Of a stretch of 64,000 nt of DNA, positions 53,305-64,000 are shown in pieces. This DNA comes from Linderina pennispora (taxonomy: Eukaryota; Kickxellomycota; Kickxellomycetes; Kickxellales; Kickxellaceae): the NCBI RefSeq assembly GCF_002104995.1, contig NW_024468260.1:186001-250000 (forward strand), given 5' to 3'. Both the position numbers and the translations under genes were made by a program. A model generated the notes under the pieces. It saw only the letters and a program-made list of their open reading frames with translations, was not told where the DNA came from and searched no databases. Numbering within the stretch: the stretch's first letter is position 1; each line of letters opens with the position of its first letter.

Positions 53305-54183
53305 TTACGCCTCAGTCTTCTCCTCGGCCTTGTCCTCAGACTCCTCGGCACCGTCCTTGGGCGCGGCGTCGGTAGAGTCCTGGATATCCGAGGTCCACAG
53401 CGTCAGGTTGTCCCGCAGCAGCTGCATGATCAGCGTCGAGTCCTTGTACGAGTCCTCAGACAATGTGTCGAGCTCGGCAATAGCATCATCGAATGCCTGC
53501 TTCGCCAGGTGGCACGCGCGCTCGGGAGAGTTGAAGATCTCGTAGTAGAACACCGAGAAGTTGAGGGCCAGGCCCAGCCGGATCGGATGGGTCGGCGCCA
53601 GCTCCGCCGTGGCCGTCTCCGACGCCTGCTTGTACGCCTCCAGCGACTTATCCGATGCGTCCTTGCGCGCCGCGTCGGTCTCGAACTCGGCCAGGTAGCG
53701 GTAGTAGTCGCCCTTCATCTTCAGGTAGAACACCTTCGACTCGCCGGTCGACGCACTGCCAATCAGGCTCGAGTCCAGCACGGCCAGGATGTCCTTGCAG
53801 ATGTCTGCCAGCTCCTTCTCAACCACCTTGCGCTGCTTCGCCACAATCTCGACGTGCTCAGTGTTGCCCTTCGATGACTCCTTCTGCTCAATTGACGAGA
53901 TGATGCGCCACGACGCCCGCCGCGCGCCGATCACGTTCTTGTAAGCAACAGACAGCAGGTTGCGCTCCTCGACAGACAGCTCCTGCTCCTCGGCAGCAAC
54001 CTTCTTCATGCTCTCGACCATCTCTACATCCATGAAGCTTGAGTCACATGCAAAATGGCACAAAGCGCCCCTCGTCTATAAATAGGACCACCCTCTTCAG
54101 AGCAGTGGCGGCAGAAACTTACCGTCGTAGCGCTCGGCCTGCTCGGCCAGCTTGGCAAGGTACACGTTATCTTCGCGCGACAT
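53305..54183 (-). CDS. 14-3-3 protein, 2 exons
   Basis: Exon 1 54183-54123 ([20 protein letters not shown] plus one base), exon 2 54023-53305; GTAAGT donor and GATGTAG acceptor give ...[15 protein letters not shown], the invariant 14-3-3 start. 259 aa. Further signature pieces: [87 protein letters not shown]. Phosphopeptide-binding residues are in place. The C-terminal tail is acidic ([13 protein letters not shown]). A dimeric phospho-Ser/Thr adaptor. Ends 43 bases from the EBP stop, convergent. High codon bias indicates strong expression. Confidence 0.96.
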
Positions 54184-54717
54184 GGGTATGAGGTAAAAAG
54201 GTGGGTTTTGAAAAAAAAGTGAAAGTGTGGAAAATAAGCAGAGATGAACGCCGGAAAAGTGTGAAAAGAAGCCCAGGCTGGGGGAGGGCTTGGATTTAAA
54301 TCCTCTGGTTCCGAGGCGGGGACGCGCAAGCCTTGCCTCTGCTCCCTGCCGCTTTGTAGAGTGTTGTTTTTCTTTTCCAAACCTCCTCGTGCAAATCATG
54401 GAAATGCGTGCACTTTACAGCCTGACCAGCCCATGGCCTTTTTTTGCATATTTATTCTCATTCCAAGCAGCCTGAGAGGCCAGGGAGGCGGAGGAGGGGT
54501 TGTTCCTTATTGCTGGCCCGCCCCTAACCCCACGCAGCGTTTTCCGGACTAGGGGACACAAACAATCCCGCCGCCCAGCGCTTGTTTTTCTTCGCACATG
54601 AAAAGATGGCGTTGATAAACCCGCCTATTGCCGCAACGAGCATGCGTTGAGCAGTAAAACTCCTCCCCACCGGCCGCGGGCCAGTACCTCCGGTCTGCAG
54701 ACGAACCGGTGCCCGGC
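54184..54717. other. Intergenic, promoter of the 14-3-3 gene
   Basis: 534 bases between two leftward genes; pyrimidine-rich on the minus strand just upstream of the 14-3-3 ATG. No gene seen. Confidence 0.5.
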
Positions 54718-55741
54718 CTACTTGCGCTTACTGGTCTTTTTGCGGCCTGCGTCTCTGGCCGCCATCGCCTTGCCTACGCAGAAAAAAACAAAACATCTGG
54801 TGGGTAAGGGGGTTGTCGGGGACTCCTTTTGCTGTCACGTTATCCGCGCCCAGTGAGCGGGGGGCGCGGCACACCGTTGCCCAGAATTTCCGTTGGGGAG
54901 GACCAGGGCCTGAGGACAATACTTACGCTTGCGGTCGATGTTGCTCTGCTCGCTGGACGACTCGTACTGTGTGGCGGCCGGATAGTTGGGCGTCGACGCC
55001 GCGCTGTTGACAGTTGACCTACAGCATCTATATTTAGCGCATCCACATCCACATGCCACCACGTATCTGCTGTGCTACGTACCTGCGCGTAGTGGTCCGC
55101 CGGCTCGACAGCCCCATGCACTTGTCCATATGCGCAGCGAACCGTGCGCCCGGGAACGACCGCATGCAGCTCGGGCACTCAAACATCTCGACGCTACCCA
55201 GACCCGGCGACACCCCACCTGCAGCCCCCGACGGCACCGCAGCCTTGCTCTTGGCTAAACAAAGAGATTATCAGCTTCCGAGATCCCCCTGCTCATGACG
55301 CTGTCCTTCCAGCCTCCTTACCTTTGGGCGATCCCATTGCATCCCGCTGCGCCGACTTGCTCTGGCACCTACATCCATGCATTCAGCAAAAACACGTATG
55401 CCCCTCGCCATCGCCCGTGACGCCCGCTGATTTACGTACCGTGTGTGGCATGACGCACAAACCGCCTGCCGCTGCTTCGCCTCGAAATGCGCCTCAAACA
55501 CTACATCCATCATCATGTCGTCCACCAGCTCCGTCACTAGTTCCATTGCAAGCAGCGCCCGAGACCGCGCCCCCTCTCCCTTCTCCGGCACCATCACTGG
55601 CTTGGCTTCCTCCAGCGCTTCCCGCGCACGCTTTAATGACGAAATCTTGTCGTCGTAGTACTGCATAAGCTCTTCAAACACTGTCATCGACGTCGGTCGC
55701 CGCTCCCCGTGTGCATCGCCTTTAACCTTCATCTTATTCAT
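54718..55741 (-). CDS. SGF11: SAGA deubiquitination-module subunit Sgf11 (ATXN7L3-like), 5 exons
   Basis: Exons 55741-55440, 55368-55322, 55254-55083, 55018-54927 and 54773-54718; all four introns are short (64-153 bases) with GTAYGT/GTAAGN donors and TAG acceptors, and phases agree throughout, giving 222 aa. The N-terminal helix LLAMELVTELVDDMMMDVVF, EAHFEAKQRQAVC matches the Sgf11 segment that docks on the Ubp8/Sus1 assembly lobe. Exon 3 encodes the Sgf11 zinc finger MFECPSCMRSFPGARFAAHM, DKCMGLSSRR (C-x2-C...H-x3-C), which binds the nucleosome acidic patch. The tail is Ser-rich and ends in a basic KKTSKRK. It regulates H2B deubiquitination during transcription. Confidence 0.85.
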
Positions 55742-55907
55742 AGCAGTGGATAACGATGTATGTAAAAAAAAAACAAGAATACAAATATTTAGCGGATAAG
55801 TGATCAGCCTAGTTGCATCCGGCTCAATCGGCATTTTTCACTTGTTTTACAAAACCACGATTGTGGTATCAAAACCAAAAAACAAACCAAAACCGGACTA
55901 GCAAAAA

Positions 55908-55981
55908 TGATTTCTGCCGGGTTCGAACCGGCGACCGTCTGCGTGTTAGGCAGACGTGATAACCAACTACACCAAGAAATC
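55908..55981 (-). tRNA. tRNA-Val (AAC)
   Basis: Read on the minus strand from 55981: acceptor GATTTCT pairs perfectly with AGAAATC (discriminator A at 55908); D arm TGGTGTAGTTGGTTATCAC; anticodon stem GTCTG/CAGAC with loop CCTAACACG and anticodon AAC; T arm CCGG/GTTCGAAC/CCGG. 74 bases with discriminator, no intron. A T-run suitable for Pol III termination is read shortly downstream (TTTTTGCTAG). Confidence 0.95.
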
Positions 55982-56994
55982 CTCACGTTCTGGAATGGTC
56001 CTCTGACATTAGTATGTAAGCCAGATTGTCTATACAACATCCACTTTTCAATGGCACCTCTACCTACAGCTCCTCAGTTGCCTATATCTATTAGCTAAAC
56101 TTGCTACCTATAATGAAATAGATACCAGAGCGCACCTGTAGTGCAGATTAACTATACTATTGTATAAATATTATAAGATATCCTATTTCTAGTTTAGTTC
56201 CTATTAAGATTGCTTATTTCACCTAGTAATATATATCATTTACTAAGATACTTATAGAAATAGACCTGGTATGCAAAAGTATTGCTTTAACTTACCTTTC
56301 TTATAATTTGTATAACTCTAGTAATACTAGCCCTAATAAAATAGATACCTATTACTTTACTGTATTCTATACTAGAGATTATATAGAGTTACTTATCTAC
56401 CTATCAATTATTTAAGTATATTAGAACTACTAGTACTTTTAGTAAAATAGGCATTTCACCTAAACTGCAATCAGTATCTTAGAAAAACTTTGGTAAATAT
56501 AATTTTAACTAGATAGAAAATAATTTAAATATTTATGGTTAATTATCTTTAAGCAATAAAAGTTAATATCTCAATAAATATGGCTAAGTAGCTATAAGGA
56601 AATCATCTTTACTGAAAGTGCTAATAGTTATAATATAAATAGTTGATAAGTTGGCAAGTAACTCTATATAACCTTTAGTATTGAACCATATTGACATTTA
56701 GGGTCTGGACTTCCCTATACCACTATAAGTAAGACTGAAATATACATATAAATGCCTAGGTAGGTTATTAGCTTTCCTTTTCTCCCTCAGCCAGATTATT
56801 GTGAAGTTATCTTTCCATCTATACCTAATAACCATTTATCTCTTAGGGTAGCAAAAAGGCTTTCATGTATGATGCTCACACACATCATACTGATTCATGC
56901 TTCCCCTTGTGAACTTTCTCAGCCTAGCCAGAGTAGCATACTTCCTAATCAAACATATGCCAGTTATAAGGTGGTTTATTCAATAATTTGCCTT
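55982..56994. repeat. AT-rich island next to tRNA-Val, possible decayed mobile element
   Basis: About 56090-56760 is far more AT-rich than the rest of the window (for example 56161-56220 is 13 GC in 60, about 22%), and is saturated with TA, CTA and TAG steps. No open frame longer than a few dozen codons exists on either strand. Position beside a tRNA gene fits the remnant of a retroelement with tRNA-associated insertion, heavily mutated, but no LTR pair, primer site or protein motif could be seen. Composition returns to normal near 56900. Confidence 0.5.
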
Positions 56995-58393
56995 TTACTG
57001 TTGTGACCAGCGCCGGATTACCACTGGAACACCAGCACGCTCACCAACCAAATCTGAGACCTGGCCTGGCTCCAACATGAGCTGAACCATGCGATACTCT
57101 TTTGGAGCGCGAGTCCCTTGTACCGAGCCAGCCAGAAGATCATTCCTGCCATTAGAATTAGCACCGGGAATTGCTAGCTGACGATATCGTGATAGTCGCC
57201 GGCCGCACAATTTCCAGCCCGACCAGCGTCTCGAAAGCCTTGAGCGCAACTGATTTTTTGTAGATTTTCATCGAGCCTCCAGAGGTCGCTGCTGTGATAT
57301 GCCTCGACATGAATGATTTGTACTCGTTGTAGATCATCTCAAAGTTATACTTGGTGTTGCCGCCTTTGACAAGGCTCCTCATGGCGATTATCAAGCAGAG
57401 CTCAAGCAGTGAGATGTTGCTCAGAACCAGCATCTTCGCCGAAGACCGCTCGCGTGCTATAGCTGCCAGTACATCTGAAACCACAATAAAAGGGCTTCTG
57501 ATTGAGAGATGGCTGACAGCGAGTACAAATGTGCGCAGCAATTGCCGAACATCTTTGCCAAAATCGAACACGTCTGATATGTACGCGGATACCTGCTCAT
57601 CTGCAAGAACATTGTCGACCTGATGGTTAAATTCGTTAGAAAAAGCTGCACTGAGCTTTTCGTCGGCACAGTTGATCCGCAGTGCAGTACGGGCAATTCC
57701 TTCGAAATCTTCGAGGTTCGCAGTATTCTGAACGTAAATCTGGCGATGCGAGAAGCGCGACTTTACTCGTTTCTCCAGCAAATCGATCACATCGATGCGC
57801 GCAGAGACACCAAGCACCGCAATCGGTGTCTGCTGGCTCTGGGCAATATCGAACAGTGTGTACAGCAGAGATTGTTTGGGGTGCTGCGCGAGGAGATCGA
57901 ATTCTTCAAGAATAAATATAACCGGCGGCATTTCACCATCAGCACCTGATGAACGCAGTAGATTCAGGATATACGTGAAGGCGTCTGCAAATGATCCGAC
58001 AAGCACATCACCCAGGTCCTGCTCTATCAGCAGCTGCGTAGCAATATCACGCAGCGCGATTCGGTCATTGGTGTGTACAAACCCGTTCAGCCGTACGATA
58101 TGGTATCTGCGTGAGTCTGCGCGATCGGTGTGCTTCTCGGCCAACATGTTCAGCACCCGCTCAACGATGGCTGATTTGCCGCTGCCTCGAGGTCCAATGA
58201 GTAGCGCAGTGTTTCCTTCCTGGCTTGATATGGTCCGGTCCAGCAGCGAGTGGACCAAGTCCAGCGGTGTCTCGAGTCCTATCAGCTCTGGCAGCTGCGT
58301 ACGTCCATGTAGTCGATCAAGAACCAGGCGACGGGCATGTTGGATGCTGCTTGCATCAATCATGCATGAGCCCGGTCTCTGTGAGGAGGGCAT
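56995..58393 (-). CDS. ORC4: Origin recognition complex subunit Orc4, one frame break near the C terminus
   Basis: ATG at 58393 (alternative 58363); the frame is open upstream to 58576 but without similarity. AAA+ ATPase of the origin recognition complex. Walker A ALLIGPRGSGKSAIVERVLN, Walker B PPVIFILEEFDLLAQHPKQ, sensor region TPIAVLGVSARIDVIDLLEK, RVKSRFSHRQIYV (arginine finger area), a winged-helix part (LLELCLIIAMRSLVKG, NFEMIYNEYKSF) and KSVALKAFETLVGLEIVRP. The frame then hits a stop at 57158, but the next frame, entered near 57175, reads RQLAIPGANSNGRND and ends KEYRMVQLMLEP, VVIRRWSQQ, the conserved Orc4 C terminus. One extra base accounts for it. Divergent from the myosin light chain gene. 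Confidence 0.9.
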
Positions 58394-58670
58394 TGACAAA
58401 GAGCAGCAAAAAAGGTTAAAACAAAACTGTGAGCAAAGCCAGACAGGAGAAAGCGCAATCGCCAGGACTTTTTTTAAAATAAAATTACAAAGGTAAATAT
58501 GGCCCCACCAATCAAGTATGGCAAACTGTAAACTGCAAAGAATAGTGCACTGCGTGTATTCACAAACGGCTTTCAAAAACAGTAGTAGCCAGCGCTGGTG
58601 CCTGTCGCTCTTCTCTCCTCAACTCAATTCGTATACTACACTTTTCCACAATTAATACCACGATAAAATA
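58394..58670. promoter_or_regulatory. Shared divergent promoter, ORC4 and myosin light chain
   Basis: 277 bases between the two ATGs. CT-rich before the rightward gene (TCGCTCTTCTCTCCTCAACTC). Shared control is inferred from spacing. Confidence 0.45.
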
Positions 58671-59168
58671 ATGTCTTCGACCAAGGCCCTGAACAAGAAG
58701 AAGCGTGCAGTGCGCCAGAACTCAAACGTGTTTGCCATTTTCGACCAGAAGCAAATTTCCGAGTTCAAAGAGGCTTTTGGAATTTTTGACCACAACTCGG
58801 ACAGTATTGTTGACCGCGACGACCTGCGCGACATGCTTAGTTCGCTAGGGCAGGATGCGTCAGATAGCTATATCGATGCAATGATCAACGAGGCTCCTGG
58901 GCCCATCAATTTCACCATGTTCCTGACCCTGATGGGCGAGCACCTAAGCGGCACCGACCCTGAGAGCGAGATTCTGGCGGCTTTTGAGGCATTCGACGTC
59001 GACGGAAATGGGCTTATCCTGGCTGAGGATCTCCGGGCAGCACTGATGCACATGGGGGACCGCTTCTCGCAGAAGGATGTGGACATCATGTTCAAGCATG
59101 CGCCAATCGATGCCAACGGCTATCTCAAGTACCGAGAGTTTGTGCAGATGCTAAAGCATGGCGAGTAG
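58671..59168 (+). CDS. Myosin II regulatory light chain
   Basis: 165 aa, single exon. Extremely like animal MLC20: KKRAVRQNSNVFAIFDQKQI, EFKEAFGIFDHNSD, NEAPGPINFTMFLTLMGEHL, GTDPESEI, MGDRFSQKDVDIMF, APIDANGYLKYREFVQMLKH. Ser18 in RQNSNVF matches the MLCK/ROCK phosphorylation site (Ser19 of MYL9). EF-hand 1 loop D40-x-N-x-D (DHNSDSIVDRDD) is suitable for a divalent ion; the third loop DVDGNGLILAED retains most ligands. The role is binding to the myosin II neck during cytokinesis (Rlc1-like). It is unusually close to metazoan sequences for a fungal protein. Confidence 0.95.
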   Translation: MSSTKALNKKKRAVRQNSNVFAIFDQKQISEFKEAFGIFDHNSDSIVDRDDLRDMLSSLGQDASDSYIDAMINEAPGPINFTMFLTLMGEHLSGTDPESEILAAFEAFDVDGNGLILAEDLRAALMHMGDRFSQKDVDIMFKHAPIDANGYLKYREFVQMLKHGE

Positions 59169-59497
59169 ATGTTTTGTAAAGAGATTAGGCATTATCAAGA
59201 GTCACTGTAAATGGGTGGCCGGCTGGTACTCCCTGACACACGCCTATTGCGCCTGTATAGGTGGGATGTGTTGTCTGCATCGTGTTCCGCGCATACAAGG
59301 CTGATCTTATTGTGCTGCGGTCAATTGTGATGTGGTGGTTTCCGGAATGGGGCATCCTTGTTTGTGTGTAGAGCTGCTGCCGCTGTAGGTGAAGTGGAAA
59401 ATAGGGGTTGTCATTCTGCAAACGCTTCCATGGGATAGTACCTCTCCTCCTACTTTAATGAGTTTCCTGTCTTTATAGACTCTTTATACGCAAGTCA
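59169..59497. other. Intergenic, promoter of the ABC transporter
   Basis: 329 bases between tandem genes; no gene seen. TTTATAGACTCTTTATACGC just before the ATG at 59498 is TATA-like. Confidence 0.45.
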
Positions 59498-62400
59498 ATG
59501 GCCAAGAGTATCACGTATGTATCTTTGAGTCAACTGGGCACAATTTTGTCTGCCCTGAAACTAAGAACCCTAGGCTGAATGTAGAAGCGTCGGTATCTTA
59601 GCGGATATAGCACTCCTCGTCTTGGGTGCAACATCAGCCCTAACCAAAGCTACGCAGCGATATGGGCACCAGCGGTCGATGGTAACAGTCTTTTTGGGCT
59701 CTGTCAGTCTCATGTCTCAACTGCTATCTACCACTCCCACTCCCACGGTTGGCTCGACTGTCTCGCTCATGTCCTCCCTCATGCTATTTTCATGGGTGTT
59801 TGGTGTTGCAGGTGTTTCAGCAAACAGCCAGGCTATTGCCCATGGAGTACGCACTATGCGCCTGACCATTGCAGAACCCTCAGATTGGTCAACTACCAGC
59901 AGCATAGCAGTTCTCTCGCATCTTGCTCTTGCATGGGCATGCCTTGCTCCGGCTACAAAGCGCGCCGTCACCAATTTCCTGGCAAACACTCTCTTCCTGA
60001 ACACCTTGTTGTTTATGTACACATGCACCAAGCGGGATCTAGTTCATTCTGACGTTGATGACCCGGTGTTTCGCGAACAGACCTTGCGAGAATACGAGAA
60101 CCTTCGAATCATGAACAAAACCAGGGTGTCGGTGGTGCGCAGACTGATTTCGTGTGTCTGGAAGGAAATGCTGCTAGTATCAGCTGCTGAACTAGCAATT
60201 CTTCTTGGCCTTGGATTCCAGCACATAGTTTTGGCGAACATCGGTAACGAAATCGAGCATGGTTCCAGCAGCAACAAGGGCGCCTGTTGGTGCTGTACGC
60301 AGTTTGGGTAGTGCTGGGATTTCTCGAAATCGTACATTCATATTTGAGTATCGCAAAGCGAGCGATGGTCAAAAGGACCCATGCCGTCCTACAGCTCAAG
60401 GTCGCCGAGGCATATGTAAACCGAAGGCACAACGAAGAGCTTGACAAGGAGTATGAGGACTTTGGGTCATGGAGTACGTATACGGTTTCTTCGAGTGCTC
60501 ATACGGTGGTCGATTTGGCTGCTCGCATTGTTGCCATTACGTTCAACCTTTGGATAATATCGTGCTCGATTGGCTGGCGTGCACTTATCCCCGTGCTCTT
60601 CACCGTTGGAAGCATGGTATCCGAACAGCTTGTTGCAAACAGGATCGCCGAGTTGTTGGAGCTGAGCAAGGCGGAAAGGCAGCCGCACTTTCCGACGGAT
60701 GCAACGTCGCTCATAAGCAACATGAGGACTGTAAAGTTCTATGGCTGGGAGCACGTTTTTGACAATCTGTCAGCAAACGTTGATCTACCCCACTTCACTC
60801 CCCCATTGCTTTGGAGCACATTGAGCTATATACTCGACATCATGAATACTGCTACTGTGGAACTTTCAACTGCACTGACATTGCTTTCGTATCTTCGCTC
60901 GGACATCACAGTATCCTATGCAGAGATCATGTTGGTTGTAAACACGACCGGGCAGCTCACTACGTGCCTCAGGTTTACTAGCTCTACACTCTCCACGTTT
61001 CGCGACACGGTAAAGGCATTGGGGCATCTTGCCAGCTTAGTTGCTGATGACAAACGGGAATTTCTTGCACACAGTCGAACATGCAATACCCTCGCTGTTG
61101 ATATATGCCAGTGTGAATTCCAATGGGATAAAGGGTCATTTGCGCTGGCCCCTATATCGCTAACCATAAAGCCAGGAGAGTTTGTGGTGGTTGTGGGAAG
61201 AGTCGGTAGTGGAAAGTCGTCATTACTGTCAGCTTTATGTGGCGATATGCCAATGATCAGCGGTCAAGGGCATATATACGGTCGAGTCGGGTATGTCAGT
61301 CAGAAGCCATGGATCATGAACGCGACGTTCCGTGAAAATGTGTTGTTTGGCCAAGAGTTTGACGAAAAATTTTACTGGCGCGTTGTTGAGGCATGTGCGC
61401 TGGCTGATGATGTTAAACAGTTTCGGGCTCGGGATCAGACAGAGATCGGTTCGCGCGGCATCAATCTGTCGGGTGGACAGAAGGTGCGATTGGCACTTGC
61501 CCGCGCTATATACTCCCGCGCAGACATATATCTATTCGACGATATATTGGCTGCAGTCGACAGCTGTGTTGAGCGGCAGATAGTCGAAAGGGTTCTGACT
61601 GGGAACGGAATCATTAGTGACAAGGCGCGGGTTTTGGTGACACATGCCGAATATCTTTTGCCATTGGCCAATATGGTTGTTATGCTCGAAAATGGCAGTG
61701 CATCGATTAGGAGCCAGGTTCCAGCGACCCTGACCACAGCTGTATCAGAAACACCGCCAATGGAGCCAGACAGCGCTGAGGATGATGGTACCAATGGCGA
61801 CTCCGGGATCTTCACAATCAGTCCTGAACTTGATGTGCCACAGTTTCAGCTATCGTATCTGTGGAGATATCTTTCAATGAGTGGAGCTGCTGTAACCGCC
61901 ATTCCACTTGTGATTCTCGTGGTTACATCAATCGCTACGCACCGTGTCAACAGCTACCGCCTGGATATTCTATCCGAGTCGGACCAAACCACCATGGTTG
62001 CGTCTCTCCGATGGTATCTAGCTATCCATGCTGCTCTATCTATCGGGATACATTGCAGTTACTTAATTCTGAAGTGGGTTTCGGCAGCAACTTGGTCACA
62101 GAAAGTGCGACAAATCACAAGGGAAGCAGTCCGTGATACCCTTCTGTCTACCCCACTGCCGGTATTCGAAAGGCTGCCGTTGGGAGTGCTTAGCAGGCTA
62201 TTTGATTCAGGCCGCAGCCAGATGAGCATTCTACTTCCTGAGTTGCTAAGCAGCAAGCTCTCCACGCTTCTTGACGCACTGTTCAGCATTGCCATTATCG
62301 GTCAACGCATGCCATTTCTCTATGTCTTTCTCCTGCCAATGGCCGTCTTGGGGTGGATCGCGCGTAAAACCAGTGATTTAGCCAGGGAAAAGCTCGAAAA

Positions 62401-63640
62401 GCTTGGCAGCTCCTTGAACACAATTGGGTCTCATTCGATTATACTCGAAATCATCCAAGGTCGGCAAACAATGCGCATATATGGTGCACATCACCAATAT
62501 CTACGGACAGGAGCGATCGATTTGGCAAATGCCTATGCGCTAAATAACGTCATGAACTCTGTGATGTATTGCTGGAGCGCCATTTACCAATTTTTCCTCA
62601 CTATACTCCGTTCATCCGCTCTGCTTTACCTGGTAGTCATGAGCCTTGACTCCAGCTCTGTATCGCCAGGAAGAATTGAGGCTATGCTGACTATGTCGGT
62701 TTGGATATATACACTAGTCAATCCAATAATCCGGTACGACCATTACTTATCGAGTTCCTTGAAGAGTCTATCCGAATACTTCGCCTATATAGAGCTTCCT
62801 CGTGAGGCACACAGAGTTGTTAAGGGCTCCCGTCCCCCACAAGGTTGGCCATCGATCGGCACTGTTGAGTTCAGAAACTACAGCATGAAGTACCTTGACA
62901 AATTGGATACGGTTCTTAACGATATATCCTTTTCGATCAAGCCCTGTGAGAAAGTCGGCATTATTGGGCGTACTGGGGCTGGCAAGTCATCGCTGACGTA
63001 TGCGCTGCTTCGCATAGTGGAGCCATCCAGCGGCTCTATCTTTATCGACGGCATAGATATCTCGACGATTGGTCTCCAGGATCTTCGTTCCAAGATTAGC
63101 ATCATTCCACAAGATCCAGCCTTGTTCGTTGGTACGATACGCGAGAACCTGGACCCGCTGGAGGAGTTCACCGACGACGAAGTCTGGGAAGCAATTCGCA
63201 AGGGCCAAATTGAGGATGCCATCCTTAGACCAACCTATGCTCACGTCAAAGATGATCGGCGCAGTGGTCCGTGGGTATCGGGTGTTGGCTTGGACAAATG
63301 GATAGAGAATGGAGGCAAGAACTTTAGCGTCGGTCAGCGTCAGCTTGTCAGTCTGTGTCGTGCACTGCTGTGGAAACGCAAGATCCTGGTTCTCGATGAG
63401 GCGACTGCGAATGTCGATGCAAAAACGGATCATATCATGCAGCAGGTTATCCGCGATGAATTCAAGGATTGCACTGTTCTGACTGTTGCGCACCGACTCA
63501 GAACTGTTATGGATAGTGATCGAATCCTGGTCATGGATCAGGGCAGAGTCGCCGAATTTGACACTCCCACGAGTCTATTGGAACGGGACTCACTTTTCAA
63601 GCTTTTTGTCGAAAGTATGGAGCTCAACAATAAATGCTGA
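59498..63640 (+). CDS. ABCC (MRP-type) full ABC transporter, tiny first exon, one frame break
   Basis: Probable exon 1 59498-59514 (ATG, 17 bases, MAKSIT with the split codon), intron with CAC/GTATGT donor and AATGTAG acceptor, exon 2 from 59585. One missing base near 60280 separates SSSNKG from RLLVLYAVWVVLGFLEIV. Plan: N-terminal membrane segments (TMD0-like), TMD1, NBD1 with Walker A GRVGSGKSSLL, signature LSGGQKVRLALARA, Walker B IYLFDDILAAVD (Asp instead of the catalytic Glu, usual for ABCC NBD1), TMD2, NBD2 with Walker A GRTGAGKSSL, signature FSVGQRQLVSLCRAL, Walker B ILVLDEATANVD. NFRENVLFG/ GTIRENLDP Q-loop contexts are ABCC-specific. Exports conjugates or drugs; vacuolar or plasma membrane location unknown. 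Confidence 0.9.
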
Positions 63641-64000
63641 GAATACTCATTACATTAGGATATACATGCTAAATGCAACAACAAATCCAAAATAAACAAA
63701 TACAGATACGGCGGCTATTGCTCAATGAGCGAGGTAGACTAGCATTACTAAATGCAGTTATTAGTGTCAATTTATATTGATAATAACTGGACGTCTGTCA
63801 CATGTAGTGTATATAGCTATGCTCACTATTCCTTGCACCAGCTAGACGTTGCTCAGAAGAGTATAGATGCACAGTGGTTCAACTCTAGCTTAGCAAAGGG
63901 ATATGATGATGCACAATGGATCGGCCATTAAGACTGGAAAATTAGCCAGTGTAGTGCTGTTTTCATTATCTAGTGCAACTGAGCTTAGAAGCAAACTGTG
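63641..64000. other. 3' flank of the ABC transporter, no gene seen
   Basis: 360 AT-rich bases to the window edge. Short A-rich stretches (AATAAACAAATAC) just after the stop could serve polyadenylation. Nothing else recognised. Confidence 0.5.

Noticed and set aside
54060-54090. TATA-like CTATAAATAGG as a promoter
   Set aside because: It lies inside the first intron of the 14-3-3 gene, so a promoter role is unlikely.
1-64000. CRISPR arrays, bacterial operons, integrases or plasmid origins
   Set aside because: The window is eukaryotic with spliceosomal introns; no regularly spaced repeats or prokaryotic mobile genes were seen.

Overview
The window is nuclear DNA of a fungus. Genes are dense on both strands, with short GT-AG introns (good GTAAGT/GTACGT donors), pyrimidine-rich promoters and a typical fungal gene set: mevalonate kinase and sterol isomerase, Aim19, Elp4, Sgf11, Orc4, a Flo8/LisH-LUFS regulator and a YqjM-type old yellow enzyme. 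Three genes look less ascomycete-like: a BK/Slo-type channel, an animal-like myosin regulatory light chain, and a FYVE-like/SAP/RING ligase of the CARP (RFFL/RNF34) type. An early-diverging lineage (Zoopagomycota/Kickxellomycotina-like) is the best guess; this is inference from gene content, not a phylogenetic result.

Layout. 0-5.5 kb: edge-truncated Crp1/Mdg1-like protein (-), Ubc6-type E2 (-) head-to-head with a small RING protein (+), mevalonate kinase (-) head-to-head with Aim19 (+). 5.5-7.6 kb: a decayed gene and gene-poor DNA. 7.6-19.3 kb: peroxisomal acyl-CoA synthetase, La protein, a three-exon LisH/LUFS polyQ regulator, a PA-TM-RING type ligase and an unidentified spliced gene. 19.6-23.6 kb: Cdc7-type kinase and an unrecognised mitochondrial membrane protein. 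24.5-27.4 kb: OYE (-) and SDR (+), divergent. 27.6-31.1 kb: three-exon BK-like channel whose K+ selectivity-filter signature is absent. 32-37.4 kb: cytochrome b561-like protein, cyclic phosphodiesterase, LSm5, membrane-anchored USP. 38.4-43.9 kb: Elp4, carnitine-pathway dioxygenase, RhoGEF. 45.8-54.2 kb: FYVE/SAP/RING ligase, Sec7-PH ArfGEF, EBP sterol isomerase, 14-3-3. 54.7-59.2 kb: Sgf11 (5 exons), tRNA-Val, an AT-rich island, Orc4 and myosin light chain. 59.5-63.6 kb: ABCC transporter.

One quality issue dominates. Many conserved and probably essential genes (LSm5, Elp4, Orc4, Cdc7, USP, RhoGEF, the dioxygenase, the ABC transporter) show single-base reading-frame breaks while their amino-acid sequence stays conserved in the next frame. 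Breaks are densest from 33.8 to 43.5 kb. I read them as consensus indel errors rather than real decay, and coordinates of those genes span the breaks.

Functional links are modest. Sterol/isoprenoid synthesis (mevalonate kinase, EBP), ubiquitin (Ubc6, three RING proteins, USP, the Sgf11 deubiquitination module), replication initiation (Cdc7, Orc4) and small-GTPase signalling (RhoGEF, ArfGEF) each appear more than once, but there is no sign of a dedicated gene cluster.
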